From positions 1 to 64,000 of the forward strand of contig NZ_CAAHFB010000001.1 of NCBI RefSeq assembly GCF_900880625.1: a DNA stretch of 64,000 nt, in the 5' to 3' direction. Made by a program: the position numbers and the translations under genes. How positions within the stretch are numbered: position 1 is the first letter of the stretch; every line of letters begins with the position of its first letter. The notes below the pieces were generated by a model. That model saw nothing but the letters and a program-made list of their open reading frames with translations, was not told the DNA's origin and ran no database searches. This document shows, piece after piece, positions 16,714 to 27,396 of the stretch. The DNA is from Halorhabdus rudnickae. GTDB taxonomy: Archaea; Halobacteriota; Halobacteria; Halobacteriales; Haloarculaceae.

Positions 16714-18201
16714 ATGACGCGGGTGCTGCACACGGGCGATACCCATCTCGGTTACCGGCAGTATCACTCGCCGGAACGCCAGCGTGACTTTCTGGATGCG
16801 TTTCGGCAGGTCATCGACGATGCGGTCGCGGAAGATGTCGACGCCGTCGTTCACGCCGGTGACCTCTTTCACGACCGGCGACCGCGCCTGCAGGATATAA
16901 TGGGCGCGCTCGGAACGCTCCGTCGACTCGATGAGGCTGCCATCCCGTTTCTGGCGATCGTGGGTAACCACGAGGGCAAACGGGACGCCCAGTGGCTCGA
17001 TCTCTTCGAATCACTCGATCTAGCGGTCCGACTGGACGAGACGCCGACCGTGATCGGCGATACCGCTTTCTACGGGCTGGACTTCGTGGCTCGCGCCGTC
17101 CGCGACGACCTGGCGTACGATTTCGAACCGCACGACGTTGCCCACGCCGCCCTGGTCTCTCATGGATTGTTCGAGCCGTTCGATCACGGCGACTGGGACG
17201 CCCGCGAAATCCTCGCCGAATCGTCGATCGACTTCGATGCAATGTTGCTCGGCGACGATCACACGCCCGCCCGACGGGAGATCGACGGAACCTGGCTCAC
17301 GTACTGCGGATCAACCGAGCGGGCCAGTGCGTCCGAGCGCGAGGCGCGCGGGTACAACCTCGTTTCCTTCGAGGACGCGGTCGACATCCGTCGTCGGTCC
17401 ATCGAGACCCGCGAGTTCGTCTTCGTCGATCTGGACCTCGCTGACGGCGAGGGGATCGAACGGGTCCGCGAGCGGGTCGGCCAGTACGACCTGGGGGGTG
17501 CGGTCGTGATCGTCACCATCGAGGGTGAAGGCGAACGCGTCCCGCCGGCAACGATCGAAGAGTTTGCCCGCGAACGGGGCGCACTGATCGCTCGCGTCAA
17601 CGACCGCCGCGAGGTCGACGAGGAGGCCGCCTACGACGTGAGTTTCGCCGACCCCGACGACGCCGTCCGCGAGCGGATCGAGCAACTCGGACTCAGCCCC
17701 GCTGCAGGGGAACTCGACGAACTTGTCCGGGCGAGCAAAGTCGCCGACTCCAACGTCGACGACGCCGTCGAATCCTGGGTCCGGGAGATCGTCGACGAGG
17801 CCGACCCCGATCGGTTCGAACCGGCTCCCGTCGAGAGTGACGTCCCAGGTGAGGAGACCGAACAGGCGACGGACGGCGAGGACAGCACGGACGGGACGGA
17901 CGGACCGGCCACCGAGGACGATCCGGGACTGGCCGGTGAGGACGGTACAGGGGAGACCGACAGAGCGGCCAGCGAAGACGACCAGGGGCCAGACGGCGAA
18001 GATGGAATCGAGAACAGCGACGAAGCGGGCAGCGAGGAAACAGTGGAGCCGGCTGGTGAGCCGGACGACGAGGAGATCGCCGGTGGGGGAGACCCACCTG
18101 ATGATCCCCAGGGGGGCGAACCACAGCCGGACGACACCCAGTCCGACGAGGAGGCGGCCGACGACAGCGACGGCCAGGCAACCATGGGTGAGTTCCTGTG
18201 A
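16714..18201 (+). CDS. mre11: DNA double-strand break repair nuclease Mre11
   Basis: 495 residues. The calcineurin-like phosphoesterase motifs are all visible: [34 protein letters not shown] and LLGDDHTP. Residues about 230-360 are the capping region. Residues about 365-490 are a low-complexity acidic tail (repeated Gly-Glu-Asp, Thr-Asp), longer than in most homologues. The last eight residues, QATMGEFL, fit a PCNA-interacting motif. With Rad50 it processes broken DNA ends. The stop overlaps the GTG start of rad50 (GTGA), so the two are coupled. Confidence 0.94.
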   Translation: MTRVLHTGDTHLGYRQYHSPERQRDFLDAFRQVIDDAVAEDVDAVVHAGDLFHDRRPRLQDIMGALGTLRRLDEAAIPFLAIVGNHEGKRDAQWLDLFESLDLAVRLDETPTVIGDTAFYGLDFVARAVRDDLAYDFEPHDVAHAALVSHGLFEPFDHGDWDAREILAESSIDFDAMLLGDDHTPARREIDGTWLTYCGSTERASASEREARGYNLVSFEDAVDIRRRSIETREFVFVDLDLADGEGIERVRERVGQYDLGGAVVIVTIEGEGERVPPATIEEFARERGALIARVNDRREVDEEAAYDVSFADPDDAVRERIEQLGLSPAAGELDELVRASKVADSNVDDAVESWVREIVDEADPDRFEPAPVESDVPGEETEQATDGEDSTDGTDGPATEDDPGLAGEDGTGETDRAASEDDQGPDGEDGIENSDEAGSEETVEPAGEPDDEEIAGGGDPPDDPQGGEPQPDDTQSDEEAADDSDGQATMGEFL

Positions 18202-20870
18202 GGTTCGAACGCGTCCGCCTGGAGAACTTCAAGTGCTACGCCGACGCAGACTTGCGACTGGATCGTGGCGTGACGGTCATCCACGGCGTCAACGGCAGCG
18301 GGAAGTCCTCGCTGCTCGAGGCCTGTTTTTTCGCCCTCTATGGCGCTCGCGCCCTCGACCGGACGCTTGAGGAACTCGTCACGATCGGGGCCGAGGAGGC
18401 CACCGTCGAACTGTGGTTTGCCCACGGCGGGGAGTCCTATCACATCAAACGCCGACTCCGTGTCCGTGACGACCGGGCGACGACTGTCGAGTGTGTCTTA
18501 GACGAACCGGACGGCGTTGTCGAAGGGGCGCGTGACGTCCGTAGTCGCGTCGCCTCACTGTTGCGGATGGATCACGAGGCGTTCGTCAACTGCGCGTACG
18601 TCCGCCAGGGCGAGGTCAACAAGCTCATCAATGCGACCCCGAGCGAACGCCAGGACATGATCGACGATCTCCTCCAGCTCGGTCGACTGGAGGAGTATCG
18701 CCAGCGAGCCAGTGACGCCCGCGTCGGCGTCGGGCGCGTCCTCGAGGGCAAGCGAGAGTCTCTCTCCCAGTTAACGGACCAGATCGACGCAAAGGAAGAG
18801 AAGGATCTCCCGGAGCGACTCAACGAAGCCCAGAGCGAACTTACCACGGTCAAAAGCGAACTCGAGCGCTACGACGAACAGCGGGAGACTGCCCGTGAGA
18901 CACTCGAGGAAGCGACATCGCTCCTTGAGGAGTACGAACAGCGCCGCGACGAACTCGAAGATGTCGACGGGGAGATCGACGATTTGACGGAGACAATCGA
19001 GACCGACGAGTGCGAGCGCGAGGCACTCGCCGACGAGATCGCCGAGTGCCGCGAGCGCAGCGACGAGCTCCGGACCCGGATCGAATCCGAACTCGAGGCG
19101 ACCGATCTTTCGACCGACGCCGATCGTGACGCTGTCGAGTCGTTGATCGACGACCTCGAGGAGCGCGACGACGAGATCCGCGACGAGATCGAGCAACACC
19201 GTCTGGATGCACAGCGCCACCGCGAGGACGCACAGAATCACCGTGACGCTGCAGTCGATGCCGAGGAACGCGCCACGGAGAAACGCGAGCGGGCTGGTGA
19301 GTTAGAGTCGAATCTCGAGGAGACGCGGTCCGATCTCGCCGATCGCCGAGAGACACTTATCGACCTGACCGAGCGGATCGACGCGATCGAAGATGCCTTC
19401 GAAGACGCGCCGGTCGAACTCGGCGACGCGGAGGGGTTCCGCGAGGACGTGGCAAACGAACTCGAGGACGTCAGAAGCGAGCTGACCACACTCGAAGCGA
19501 CGATTGAATCCCTCGAAGCCGACATCGAGGAGGGCCAAGCACTGTTGGAGGCCGGCAAGTGCCCCGAATGCGGACAGTCTGTCTCGGAGGCCCCCCGGAT
19601 CGAATCGCTTGAGGACGACCGTGAGCGACTGGCCGACCTCCGCACGGAACGCGAGGAGTTGACGGAGACGCGGGAACATATCGAGGACCGATTCGAGCGT
19701 GCCGAGACGCTGGTCGATCGCGAGGACGAACACGACCGACTCTGGGACAAACGCGAGACGCTGGCCGAGCTGATCGACGAACGGGAGTCGTCGATCCAGG
19801 AGACTGAAGGGCGCGTCGAGACCCTGCAGGAGGAGGCCGACGAACTCGAAGCCGAGGCCGAACAGCACCGCGAGTCGGCCGAGGCGGCCGACGAGCAGGC
19901 CGAGGATTCTCGGGAAGCCATCGCCGAGTGCAACGAGCGCCGTGGCGAACTCGCCGACCGGATCGAGACGCTGGAGGACGTACTGGCTGACTTCGATCGA
20001 CTCGAAGACCTCGCCGAGGACATCGAATCCTCTCGAGAGCGTCGGGAGCAACTCGCGGAGATGAACGACGAGCGGCGCGATCGCCTCGGGACGCTCCGGG
20101 ACCGCCGCTCGGAACTCGCCGACGCGATCGACGAGGATCGACTGGCCGAGGCCCGAGCGGACAGGGATCGGGCCGAGACGTATCTGGAGGAAGTAGCCGA
20201 AGAGATCCAGCAGCGCGAGCAACGGCGCGACGAACTTCAGGCCCGGATCGGCGCCATCGAGAACGAAATCGAGGAACTCAGATCCCTCCGCGAGCGCCAC
20301 GAGGAACTCGAAGCGACCGTCGAACACCTCGAATCCCTCTACGAGGAGGCCCAACAGCTCCAGGAGATGTACGGCCAGCTTCGGGCGGAACTCCGACAGC
20401 GAAACGTCGAGACCTTAGAACGGATGCTCAACGACACGTTCGATCTCGTCTATCGCAACGACTCCTACGATCGGATCGAACTCGAGACGGACTACCATCT
20501 CACGATCTATCAGAAAGACGGCGAAGCGCTGGACCCCGACCAGCTATCCGGTGGCGAGCGTGCGCTGTTCAACCTCAGCCTGCGGGGTGCGATCTATCGG
20601 CTGCTCGCGGAGGGGATCGAAGGGGCCGCACCGACGCCGCCGCTGATCCTCGACGAACCGACGGTGTTCCTGGATTCGGGTCACGTCTCGCAATTGCTCG
20701 AACTGATCGAATATATGCGCACCGAGATCGGGGTCGAGCAGATTGTCGTCGTCAGCCACGACGACGAGCTGGTGGACGCAGCCGACGATCTGGTCCACGT
20801 CGATAAAGATGCCACCACCAACCGCTCGCAGGTCGAGCGCCGGGAGCGCGCCGGGCTCGTCGCCGATTGA
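18198..20870 (+). CDS. rad50: DNA double-strand break repair ATPase Rad50
   Basis: 890 residues with a GTG start. N-terminal Walker [10 protein letters not shown] (residues 30-38), Q-loop YVRQGEVN, a long antiparallel coiled coil (about 170-750) interrupted by the zinc hook CPECGQ near residue 455, then signature [13 protein letters not shown] (near 783), Walker [12 protein letters not shown] and [11 protein letters not shown]. The full SMC-like architecture is intact. It bridges and tethers broken ends and controls Mre11. Confidence 0.96.
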   Translation: MRFERVRLENFKCYADADLRLDRGVTVIHGVNGSGKSSLLEACFFALYGARALDRTLEELVTIGAEEATVELWFAHGGESYHIKRRLRVRDDRATTVECVLDEPDGVVEGARDVRSRVASLLRMDHEAFVNCAYVRQGEVNKLINATPSERQDMIDDLLQLGRLEEYRQRASDARVGVGRVLEGKRESLSQLTDQIDAKEEKDLPERLNEAQSELTTVKSELERYDEQRETARETLEEATSLLEEYEQRRDELEDVDGEIDDLTETIETDECEREALADEIAECRERSDELRTRIESELEATDLSTDADRDAVESLIDDLEERDDEIRDEIEQHRLDAQRHREDAQNHRDAAVDAEERATEKRERAGELESNLEETRSDLADRRETLIDLTERIDAIEDAFEDAPVELGDAEGFREDVANELEDVRSELTTLEATIESLEADIEEGQALLEAGKCPECGQSVSEAPRIESLEDDRERLADLRTEREELTETREHIEDRFERAETLVDREDEHDRLWDKRETLAELIDERESSIQETEGRVETLQEEADELEAEAEQHRESAEAADEQAEDSREAIAECNERRGELADRIETLEDVLADFDRLEDLAEDIESSRERREQLAEMNDERRDRLGTLRDRRSELADAIDEDRLAEARADRDRAETYLEEVAEEIQQREQRRDELQARIGAIENEIEELRSLRERHEELEATVEHLESLYEEAQQLQEMYGQLRAELRQRNVETLERMLNDTFDLVYRNDSYDRIELETDYHLTIYQKDGEALDPDQLSGGERALFNLSLRGAIYRLLAEGIEGAAPTPPLILDEPTVFLDSGHVSQLLELIEYMRTEIGVEQIVVVSHDDELVDAADDLVHVDKDATTNRSQVERRERAGLVAD

Positions 20871-20975
20871 GCTCCAGAGTCGAGACCGTTGTCCGCGTTA
20901 GAGTCGTTGTCTGGTCCTGTTGAGCGTCGTATTTCCGACTGAATGCGTGGACTTTCGCCTCGCTCCCGCTGTCAC

Positions 20976-21407
20976 TCAGTCTCGATCGGCTGACAGATAT
21001 TCGAGGCCCTCGGCTGCGAGTTCAGTCGTTCCGTATCCCCGTTCGCCGGTGACCTGTTGCTCCTTGATGAGCCCAGCGACACGGAATTCGGCCAATCGAC
21101 CGTGCAGGTCGCTCTCGCAGTATTCGTATCGATCGAGCATCGCTCTGACCGACAGCGGACCGTCCCGCTCGAGTTCGAGAAGCAGCCCCAGCGAGCGTTC
21201 GGTCCGGACGGCGGTCAGCACCGCCCGAACCGGCGGTGAAACCGCATTCGCTGCCGCCGAGAGCGGGGACTCCTCGTCTCGCAGTTCGAGGTCTGCTGGC
21301 GGTCGATACGTCTCCTGGCCGGTCTCGGGATCGTGGACCAACCATCCATCGGCCGAGCGCTTCAGTAGGAGATAGGTCCGTCCGTCCTCATCCTGCACTG
21401 TCCGCAT
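20976..21407 (-). CDS. Haloarchaeal protein with C-terminal winged-helix-like domain
   Basis: 143 residues. The N-terminal half is a beta-rich segment with GRTYLLLKRSADGWLVHD and RPPADLELRD. The C-terminal half resembles a winged helix: SLGLLLELERDGPLSVRAML, RLAEFRVAGLIKEQ, then YGTTELAAEGLEYLS. It is convergent with rad50. No catalytic motif is seen. Probably a DNA-binding protein; the family function is unknown to me. Confidence 0.7.
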   Translation of the reverse strand: MRTVQDEDGRTYLLLKRSADGWLVHDPETGQETYRPPADLELRDEESPLSAAANAVSPPVRAVLTAVRTERSLGLLLELERDGPLSVRAMLDRYEYCESDLHGRLAEFRVAGLIKEQQVTGERGYGTTELAAEGLEYLSADRD

Positions 21408-21489
21408 GCTCGTCCTACCGACTACGGACGGTTAGGACTACCGTCGCGTAACCCCAATGGCACCGATAGAACACCCTCAAAAGCCACGC

Positions 21490-21825
21490 CTAACTGTCCT
21501 CTGACCGCGTGCGGACAAATTGGCGGTAGCGGACGAGACCGTATCCGCCAGCCACGATTCCGACGGCCAAGAGACCCCCGCCGATCCGGACGTCGCCGAG
21601 GAAATACAGGACCATCGGGCCGACGGTGACGCCGAACAGTGCGACGTTGAACACGAGGACGAGCTGCCAGAACAAATCGACTGTCTCCGAGTCGATCTCA
21701 CCCTCAGATGGTTTCGGCTCGGGGACCTCGACCGTCGGGATCAGATCGTCGTTTCCGTCGACATCCTCTTCGAAAAACTCCTCGAGCGGGTCACTGCTGG
21801 ACACACACTTCTCTCGGGGTGGCAT
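21490..21825 (-). CDS. Small membrane protein of unknown function
   Basis: 111 residues from the ATG at 21825; a GTG at 21804 (VSSSDPLEEFFEED) is an equally good start. An acidic N-terminal half (EFFEEDVDGNDD, VEVPEPKPSEGE) is followed by two membrane helices, LFWQLVLVFNVALFGVTVG and IGGGLLAVGIVAGGYGLV, and a basic end (RYRQFVRTR), so the N-terminal part should be outside or free. I know of no assigned role. Confidence 0.65.
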   Translation of the reverse strand: MPPREKCVSSSDPLEEFFEEDVDGNDDLIPTVEVPEPKPSEGEIDSETVDLFWQLVLVFNVALFGVTVGPMVLYFLGDVRIGGGLLAVGIVAGGYGLVRYRQFVRTRSEDS

Positions 21826-21847
21826 CGACAAATCGGCTTCGTTTGAC

Positions 21848-22039
21848 TCACCGGTGGTCCGGAAGGGCTGTGGCGTCGTCGCTGTAGATCCACGCCATCG
21901 GGTTCTCTGCGTCGTAGAGTACTGTCCCGTCCTCGGTCTCGTAGAACTCCACTGTCGCGTCAGACTCGGACGGTTCGGGGAGCGTTGGCTCCCGGGACGT
22001 CGCTCCGTCGCTCCGGCTTCCGTTGGCGGGGTTCGACAT
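21848..22039 (-). CDS. Small acidic protein of unknown function
   Basis: 63 residues from the ATG at 22039 (a GTG at 22048 is the alternative). The core VEFYETEDGTVLYDAENPMAWIYSD resembles short conserved haloarchaeal proteins ending in a NPxAWI segment. A GTTTATGTT TATA-like box at 22068-22076 supports a leaderless start. It is divergent from polB and upstream of the small membrane protein in the same direction. Confidence 0.65.
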   Translation of the reverse strand: MSNPANGSRSDGATSREPTLPEPSESDATVEFYETEDGTVLYDAENPMAWIYSDDATALPDHR

Positions 22040-22162
22040 TGCAACCACGACTTGGTATGATATGCCGTAACATAAACTTTCCCGCCACGGTAGTTGTCGT
22101 AGTAGCTACTTACCATCTCTGTGAGGGACGGGCTCTCAGTGACCCCATCTCGGCCGGCGACC

Positions 22163-22198
22163 GGGGAGTTTTAGGGTGACGGCTCGAACCAACTCCCC
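22163..22198. promoter_or_regulatory. Inverted repeat framing the polB start region
   Basis: GGGGAGTT (22163-22170) and AACTCCCC (22191-22198) are perfect inverted copies 20 bases apart; the second ends one base before the polB ATG. The TTTTAG run just after the first arm may be part of the TATA box. An mRNA stem or an operator would both fit. Confidence 0.35.
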
Positions 22199-22199
22199 A

Positions 22200-24917
22200 A
22201 TGGCAGATTCCGGGCAGCAGCGCGGTCTCGGCGAGTTCGCCGGTGGCGACGACCGGCCGGCCGAGGAGGCGCAGGTCGTCGCCGGCAACGGCGGGCAGGG
22301 GGCCGGCGTCGTCGAGACCGACGAGTGGAAGTATCCCGACGCCGACGGCACCGTCGAGTTGTCGGTTACGCAGGTCGATTACACGATCGAAGGCACAGGC
22401 GACGACGAGTACCCGGTGCTTCACGTCTTTGGCCGCACCGCGGATCGCACGCTGGAACACGTTCGCGTCTACGAGTTCAAGCCGTACTTCTATGCCCCTG
22501 TTGACTCCGTTGACCAGGAGCGACTCGCGGGGTACGACGCGATCACCGGCTGGACGCACGCCGACGACGACGGCGAGCCATTCGAGTCCATTCGCGGAGA
22601 GGAACTCGTGCGGATTTTCGGCCGGACGCCCCGAGACGTCGGGCAGATCCGGGACGACTTCGACCACTACGAGGCGGATATCCTCTTTCCGAACCGCCTA
22701 CTGATCGACAAGGACATCACCAGCGGTATCCGCGTCCCCGAACGCCGCACCGACGACGGCTCGATCCGGGTTCCACACGACGAGATCGAAGCCATCGACT
22801 ACGACGCCGAAGCTCGGGTCAATACCTTCGACATCGAGGTCGACGACCGCTCGGGCTTTCCGGAGGACGGTGAAGAACCAATCATCTGTCTGACTAGTCA
22901 CGACTCCTATCGCGACGAATACGTCGTCTGGCTGTACGACTCGCCGGTCGGGATCGATCCGCCGGAGGCACTGGATCGCTACGAACCCCTCGAAGGCGAT
23001 TTCGAGGCTGACGTTCGCGTCTTCGAGCAGGAGGAGGCGATGCTCGCGGCGTTTCTGGACTACATCGCGGAGACCGATCCGGACATCCTGACGGGCTGGA
23101 ACTTCGGGGATTTCGACGCGCCCTATCTCATCTCCCGGTTGCAGGTGCTCGAAAACGGGACGGACCTGAACCTGGACATGAATCGCCTCTCGCGGGTCAA
23201 CGAGGTCTGGGAGAGCGACTGGCAGGGACCGGACATCAAAGGTCGGGTGGTCTTCGATCTCCTGCGGGCGTACAAACGGACCCAATTCACCGAACTTGAT
23301 TCCTACCGGCTGGAAGACGTCGGCCAGGAGGAACTCGGGGCCGGCAAAGAGACCTACACCGGCGACATCGGCACGCTCTGGGAAGAAGACCCCGAGCGAC
23401 TGCTCGAATACAACCTCCGGGACGTCGAACTTTGTGTCGAACTCGACCGCAAGCAGGACATCATCGCGTTCTTCGAAGAGGTCGCCTCGTTCGTGGGCTG
23501 CAAACTCGAAGACGCACCGACACCAGGAGACGCCGTCGACATGTACGTCCTGCACAAGGCCTTCGGGAACTTCGTTTTGCCCTCGAAGGGCACCGTCGAG
23601 TCCGGCGAGGAGTTCGAGGGCGGAGCCGTCTTCGAACCGATCAGCGGGATCAAGGAGATGGTCAGCGTCCAGGACTTGAAGTCACTGTATCCGATGTGCA
23701 TGGTAACGATCAACGCTTCCCCGGAGACGAAAGTCGATCCCGCCACCTACGACGGAGAGACGTTCCGTGCACCGGATCCGAGCGGCCAGCATTTCCGGAA
23801 GGAGCCCGATGGCATCGTCCGGGAGATGGTCGAGGAACTTCTGTCAGAACGGGAAGAAAAGAAGTCTCTCCGAAACGAGCACGAGCCCGGAAACGAAGCG
23901 TACGAACTCTATGACCGGCAGCAAGGGGCTGTCAAGGTTATTATGAATTCTCTCTACGGCGTTTCGGGATGGGATCGGTTCCGACTCTATGACAAGGACA
24001 ACGCTGCGGCCGTGACCGCAACGGGGCGGTCGGTCATCGAGTACACCGAGTCGGCCGTCAACGACCTTGGATACGACGTGACATATGGCGATACTGACAG
24101 CGTTATGATAAGTATGGGGACGGATATGTCTGTCGAGGACGCCATCGACCGCTCCTTCGAGATCGAGGAGGCGATCAACGCCTCTTATGACGAGTTCGCC
24201 AGTGAGACGCTGAACGCCGAGGAACATCGCTTCCAGATCGAGTTCGAGAAACTCTACCGACGGTTCTTCCAGGCGGGCAAGAAGAAACGCTACGCGGGCC
24301 ACATCGTCTGGAAAGAGGGCAAGGACGTCGACGACATCGATATCACGGGTTTCGAGTATCAGCGTTCGGACATCGCCCCCATCACCAAGCGCGTCCAGAA
24401 GGAGGTTCTGGACATGATCGTCACCGAGGGCGATGTCGACGCCGTCACGGAGTATCTCCACGACGTGATCGCGGACTTCCAGTCCGGCAACGTCGATGTC
24501 GAGGACGTCGGTATCCCTGGCGGAATCGGCAAGCGACTGGACAACTACGACACCGATACCGCCCAGGTCCGGGGGGCGAAGTACGCCAACAAATTGCTCG
24601 GAACGAACTTCGATCGCGGGAGCAAACCCAAGCGACTCTATCTAAAGAAGGTCCATCCCGATTACTTCCGGCGGATCGAAGACGAGCGAGGTCTCGATCC
24701 ATCACGTGATCTCATCTATGGGGAGTTCAAGCGCGACCCGGACGTGATCTGCTTCGATGTCGCCGAACAGATCCCCCCGGAGTTCGAGGTCGACTGGGAG
24801 AAGATGTTAGAGAAGACTCTCAAGGGCCCGATCGCTCGCGTGATCGAGGCCCTGGACGTCTCCTGGGAGGAAGTCAAGAGCGGCCAGGAACAGACGGGTC
24901 TCGGACAGTTCATGTGA
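22200..24917 (+). CDS. polB: Family B DNA polymerase (PolB)
   Basis: 905 residues from the ATG at 22200. Exonuclease motifs: FDIEVDDR (near 210), WNFGDFDAPYL, then YNLRDVELC. Polymerase motifs: DLKSLYPMC (near 492), KVIMNSLYGVSG and YGDTDSVMI (near 629). All are continuous, so there is no intein at the usual haloarchaeal insertion sites. The last eight residues QTGLGQFM form a PCNA-binding motif, and QRGLGEFA near the N-terminus has the same pattern. It is the replicative or repair polymerase of this lineage. Confidence 0.97.
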   Translation: MADSGQQRGLGEFAGGDDRPAEEAQVVAGNGGQGAGVVETDEWKYPDADGTVELSVTQVDYTIEGTGDDEYPVLHVFGRTADRTLEHVRVYEFKPYFYAPVDSVDQERLAGYDAITGWTHADDDGEPFESIRGEELVRIFGRTPRDVGQIRDDFDHYEADILFPNRLLIDKDITSGIRVPERRTDDGSIRVPHDEIEAIDYDAEARVNTFDIEVDDRSGFPEDGEEPIICLTSHDSYRDEYVVWLYDSPVGIDPPEALDRYEPLEGDFEADVRVFEQEEAMLAAFLDYIAETDPDILTGWNFGDFDAPYLISRLQVLENGTDLNLDMNRLSRVNEVWESDWQGPDIKGRVVFDLLRAYKRTQFTELDSYRLEDVGQEELGAGKETYTGDIGTLWEEDPERLLEYNLRDVELCVELDRKQDIIAFFEEVASFVGCKLEDAPTPGDAVDMYVLHKAFGNFVLPSKGTVESGEEFEGGAVFEPISGIKEMVSVQDLKSLYPMCMVTINASPETKVDPATYDGETFRAPDPSGQHFRKEPDGIVREMVEELLSEREEKKSLRNEHEPGNEAYELYDRQQGAVKVIMNSLYGVSGWDRFRLYDKDNAAAVTATGRSVIEYTESAVNDLGYDVTYGDTDSVMISMGTDMSVEDAIDRSFEIEEAINASYDEFASETLNAEEHRFQIEFEKLYRRFFQAGKKKRYAGHIVWKEGKDVDDIDITGFEYQRSDIAPITKRVQKEVLDMIVTEGDVDAVTEYLHDVIADFQSGNVDVEDVGIPGGIGKRLDNYDTDTAQVRGAKYANKLLGTNFDRGSKPKRLYLKKVHPDYFRRIEDERGLDPSRDLIYGEFKRDPDVICFDVAEQIPPEFEVDWEKMLEKTLKGPIARVIEALDVSWEEVKSGQEQTGLGQFM

Positions 24918-24977
24918 CGGAGACGGTGGCAAGAGGATTCAACTTTCGTTAAGATTCTTTCCGATTCGACCAAAGCA

Positions 24978-24985
24978 AATATCTT
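24978..24985 (+). promoter_or_regulatory. TATA box of the suf operon
   Basis: AAATATCT lies about 55 bases before the sufC ATG in an AT-rich pocket, which implies a leader of roughly 25-30 bases, unlike most genes here. Confidence 0.4.
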
Positions 24986-25038
24986 GTGTTGCGAAAGCTT
25001 CATGGGTGGGTAGAACTTGTTTTCGGTTGACCTAGAAC

Positions 25039-25956
25039 ATGGCTACACTCCAGATCAACAATCTCCACGCGGAAGTCGCCGAAGAGGGTGGCGAGCGGAT
25101 CCTCGAGGGCGTCGACCTGACGGTCGAGTCCGGCGAGATCCACGCACTGATGGGACCGAACGGCAGCGGCAAGTCGACCACGGCGAAGATCATCGCCGGC
25201 CATCCCGCCTACGAGGTGACTGAGGGCGAAGTACTCCTCGAACTCGACAGTGACGAGTACGACGAGGCGATTCCCGAGGACAAACGCACCTGGAATCTGC
25301 TCGACCTCGAACCCAACGAGCGCGCGGCACTCGGCGTCTTCCTCGGCTTCCAGTATCCGGCCGAGATCGAGGGCGTGACGATGGTGAATTTCCTCCGGAC
25401 GGCACTCAACGCCAAGCTCGAGGAGCGCGAGGAGCTGTTCGAGGACGAGGAAGCGGCCGATGCGGAAACGGACGACGAAGCGGAAGAGGCGGGCTACGAC
25501 ACCTCGCCGATGGAAGGGCCTGCCGACGAGGGCGAGGTCAGCGTCGCCGAGTTCCAGCAACTCCTCAAAGAGAAGATGGAGCAACTGGACATGGACGAGT
25601 CCTTCGCCGAGCGATACCTCAACGCCGGGTTCTCCGGCGGCGAGAAGAAACAGAACGAAGTCCTGCAGGCAGCGATCCTCGAACCCGAGATCGCCGTCCT
25701 CGACGAGATCGACTCCGGGCTGGACATCGATCGCCTTCAGGATGTCTCGAAGGGCATCAACTCCCTTCGGGACGACCAGGGGACGGGCGTCCTCCAGATC
25801 ACCCACTACCAGCGCATCCTCGACTACGTCGAACCCGATCACGTTCACGTGATGCTCGACGGCAAGATCGCCAAGAGCGGCGGCCCGGAACTGGCCGAGA
25901 AACTCGAGGACGAGGGCTACGATTGGGTCCGCGAGCAGGTTTACGAGGCGGCCTGA
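25039..25956 (+). CDS. sufC: Fe-S assembly ATPase SufC
   Basis: 305 residues. Walker [14 protein letters not shown]-loop [10 protein letters not shown], signature [10 protein letters not shown], Walker [13 protein letters not shown] and [10 protein letters not shown], all standard for SufC. A haloarchaeal acidic insertion ([20 protein letters not shown]) splits the helical domain and explains the length over the bacterial 250. It powers the SufBC2D scaffold that builds iron-sulfur clusters in the cytoplasm. First gene of sufCBD. Confidence 0.97.
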   Translation: MATLQINNLHAEVAEEGGERILEGVDLTVESGEIHALMGPNGSGKSTTAKIIAGHPAYEVTEGEVLLELDSDEYDEAIPEDKRTWNLLDLEPNERAALGVFLGFQYPAEIEGVTMVNFLRTALNAKLEEREELFEDEEAADAETDDEAEEAGYDTSPMEGPADEGEVSVAEFQQLLKEKMEQLDMDESFAERYLNAGFSGGEKKQNEVLQAAILEPEIAVLDEIDSGLDIDRLQDVSKGINSLRDDQGTGVLQITHYQRILDYVEPDHVHVMLDGKIAKSGGPELAEKLEDEGYDWVREQVYEAA

Positions 25957-25968
25957 GGTGACCACACA

Positions 25969-27396
25969 ATGAGTTCAGATAACGATCTCGAATCGACCGA
26001 TACGGAGGCTCGATTCGAATTCAAGAAAGAGCAGTCATCGGCCTACGAAGCCGAGGTCGGTCTCACCGAGGAGACCGTCCGAAAGATCTCAGAAGACAAG
26101 GACGAGCCCGAGTGGATGCTCGAACGGCGTCTTCGCGCCTTAGAGCAGTACAAGGAGATGCCGATGCCGACCGACTGGCCCGGCCAGCCGGACCTCTCGG
26201 AAGTCGACATCGACGAAATCATCCCGTACATCCGCCCGGACATCGAAACCCGCGGCGGCGAGGACGACTGGGACGATCTGCCCGACGAGATCCAGGACAC
26301 TTTCGACAAGCTGGGCATTCCCGAGGCCGAACAGCAGGCACTCTCGGGCGTCGGTGCCCAGTACGAGTCCGAGATCGTCTACCAGAACATGCAGGAGCAG
26401 TGGGAGGAGAAAGGCGTCGTGTTCATGGACATGGACAAGGCTGTTCAGGAACACCCCGAACTCGTCCGTGAGCACTTCATGACGAAGGCCGTCCCGCCGA
26501 GCGACAACAAGTTCGCCGCGCTCCACGGTGCGGTCTGGTCGGGCGGCAGCTTCGTCTACATCCCCGAGGGCGTCACCGTTCAGATGCCCATCCAGGCGTA
26601 CTTCCGCATGAATTCGGAGGGCATGGGCCAGTTTGAGCACACCCTCATCATCGCCGAGGAGAACTCGGAAGTTCACTACATCGAGGGCTGTTCGGCACCC
26701 CAGTACGCCCATCACAATCTCCACAGTGGGGGCGTCGAGGTCTTCGTCAAGGAAGGCGCTCACGTCCAGTACTCGACGGTGCAAAACTGGTCGAAAAACA
26801 CCTACAACCTCAACACCAAGCGCGCCATTGTCGAAGCCGACGGCCGCATGGAGTGGATTTCGGGGTCGATGGGTTCGAAGGCCACCATGCTGTACCCGAG
26901 TTCCATCCTCAAGGGACCCGGTGCCAGCGACAACCACATCACCATCGCCTTCGCGGGCGAGGGACAGGACATCGACACCGGCGCGAAGGTTTACCACAAC
27001 GCGCCAAACACGAAGTCCACTATCGAATCGAAGTCTATCGCCAAGGACGGCGGCCGGACGAACTACCGTGGCCTGGTCCACATCGCCAACGGTGCGGAAA
27101 ACTCTTCGACCAGCGTCGAGTGTGACGCGCTGATGTTCGACAACGAGTCGACCAGCGACACCATGCCGTACATGGAGATCCAGGACAACAAGGTCGACGT
27201 CGCCCACGAGGCGACGGTCGGCAAGATCGGCGACGAGGACGTCTTCTATCTGCAAAGCCGCGGGCTTGACGACGACGACGCAAAGCAGATGATCGTCGCC
27301 GGGTTCATCGAGCCGATCACGGAGGAACTGCCCATCGAGTACGCCGTCGAACTCAACCGTCTCATCGAACTGGAGATGGAGGGAAGTCTCGGATGA
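25969..27396 (+). CDS. sufB: Fe-S assembly scaffold SufB
   Basis: 475 residues. Diagnostic segments: KAVPPSDNKFAALHGAVWSG, SFVYIPEGVTVQMPIQAYFR, HYIEGCSAPQYA (conserved Cys), HVQYSTVQNWSKNTYNLNTK, and the C-terminal helix region with FYLQSRGLDDDDAKQMIVAGF. The right-handed beta-helix core binds the nascent cluster with SufD. It starts 12 bases after sufC and its stop overlaps sufD. Confidence 0.97.
   Translation: MSSDNDLESTDTEARFEFKKEQSSAYEAEVGLTEETVRKISEDKDEPEWMLERRLRALEQYKEMPMPTDWPGQPDLSEVDIDEIIPYIRPDIETRGGEDDWDDLPDEIQDTFDKLGIPEAEQQALSGVGAQYESEIVYQNMQEQWEEKGVVFMDMDKAVQEHPELVREHFMTKAVPPSDNKFAALHGAVWSGGSFVYIPEGVTVQMPIQAYFRMNSEGMGQFEHTLIIAEENSEVHYIEGCSAPQYAHHNLHSGGVEVFVKEGAHVQYSTVQNWSKNTYNLNTKRAIVEADGRMEWISGSMGSKATMLYPSSILKGPGASDNHITIAFAGEGQDIDTGAKVYHNAPNTKSTIESKSIAKDGGRTNYRGLVHIANGAENSSTSVECDALMFDNESTSDTMPYMEIQDNKVDVAHEATVGKIGDEDVFYLQSRGLDDDDAKQMIVAGFIEPITEELPIEYAVELNRLIELEMEGSLG

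Noticed and set aside
22200-24917. Intein in PolB
   Set aside because: The SLYP, NSLYG and YGDTDS motifs, where haloarchaeal inteins sit, are uninterrupted.
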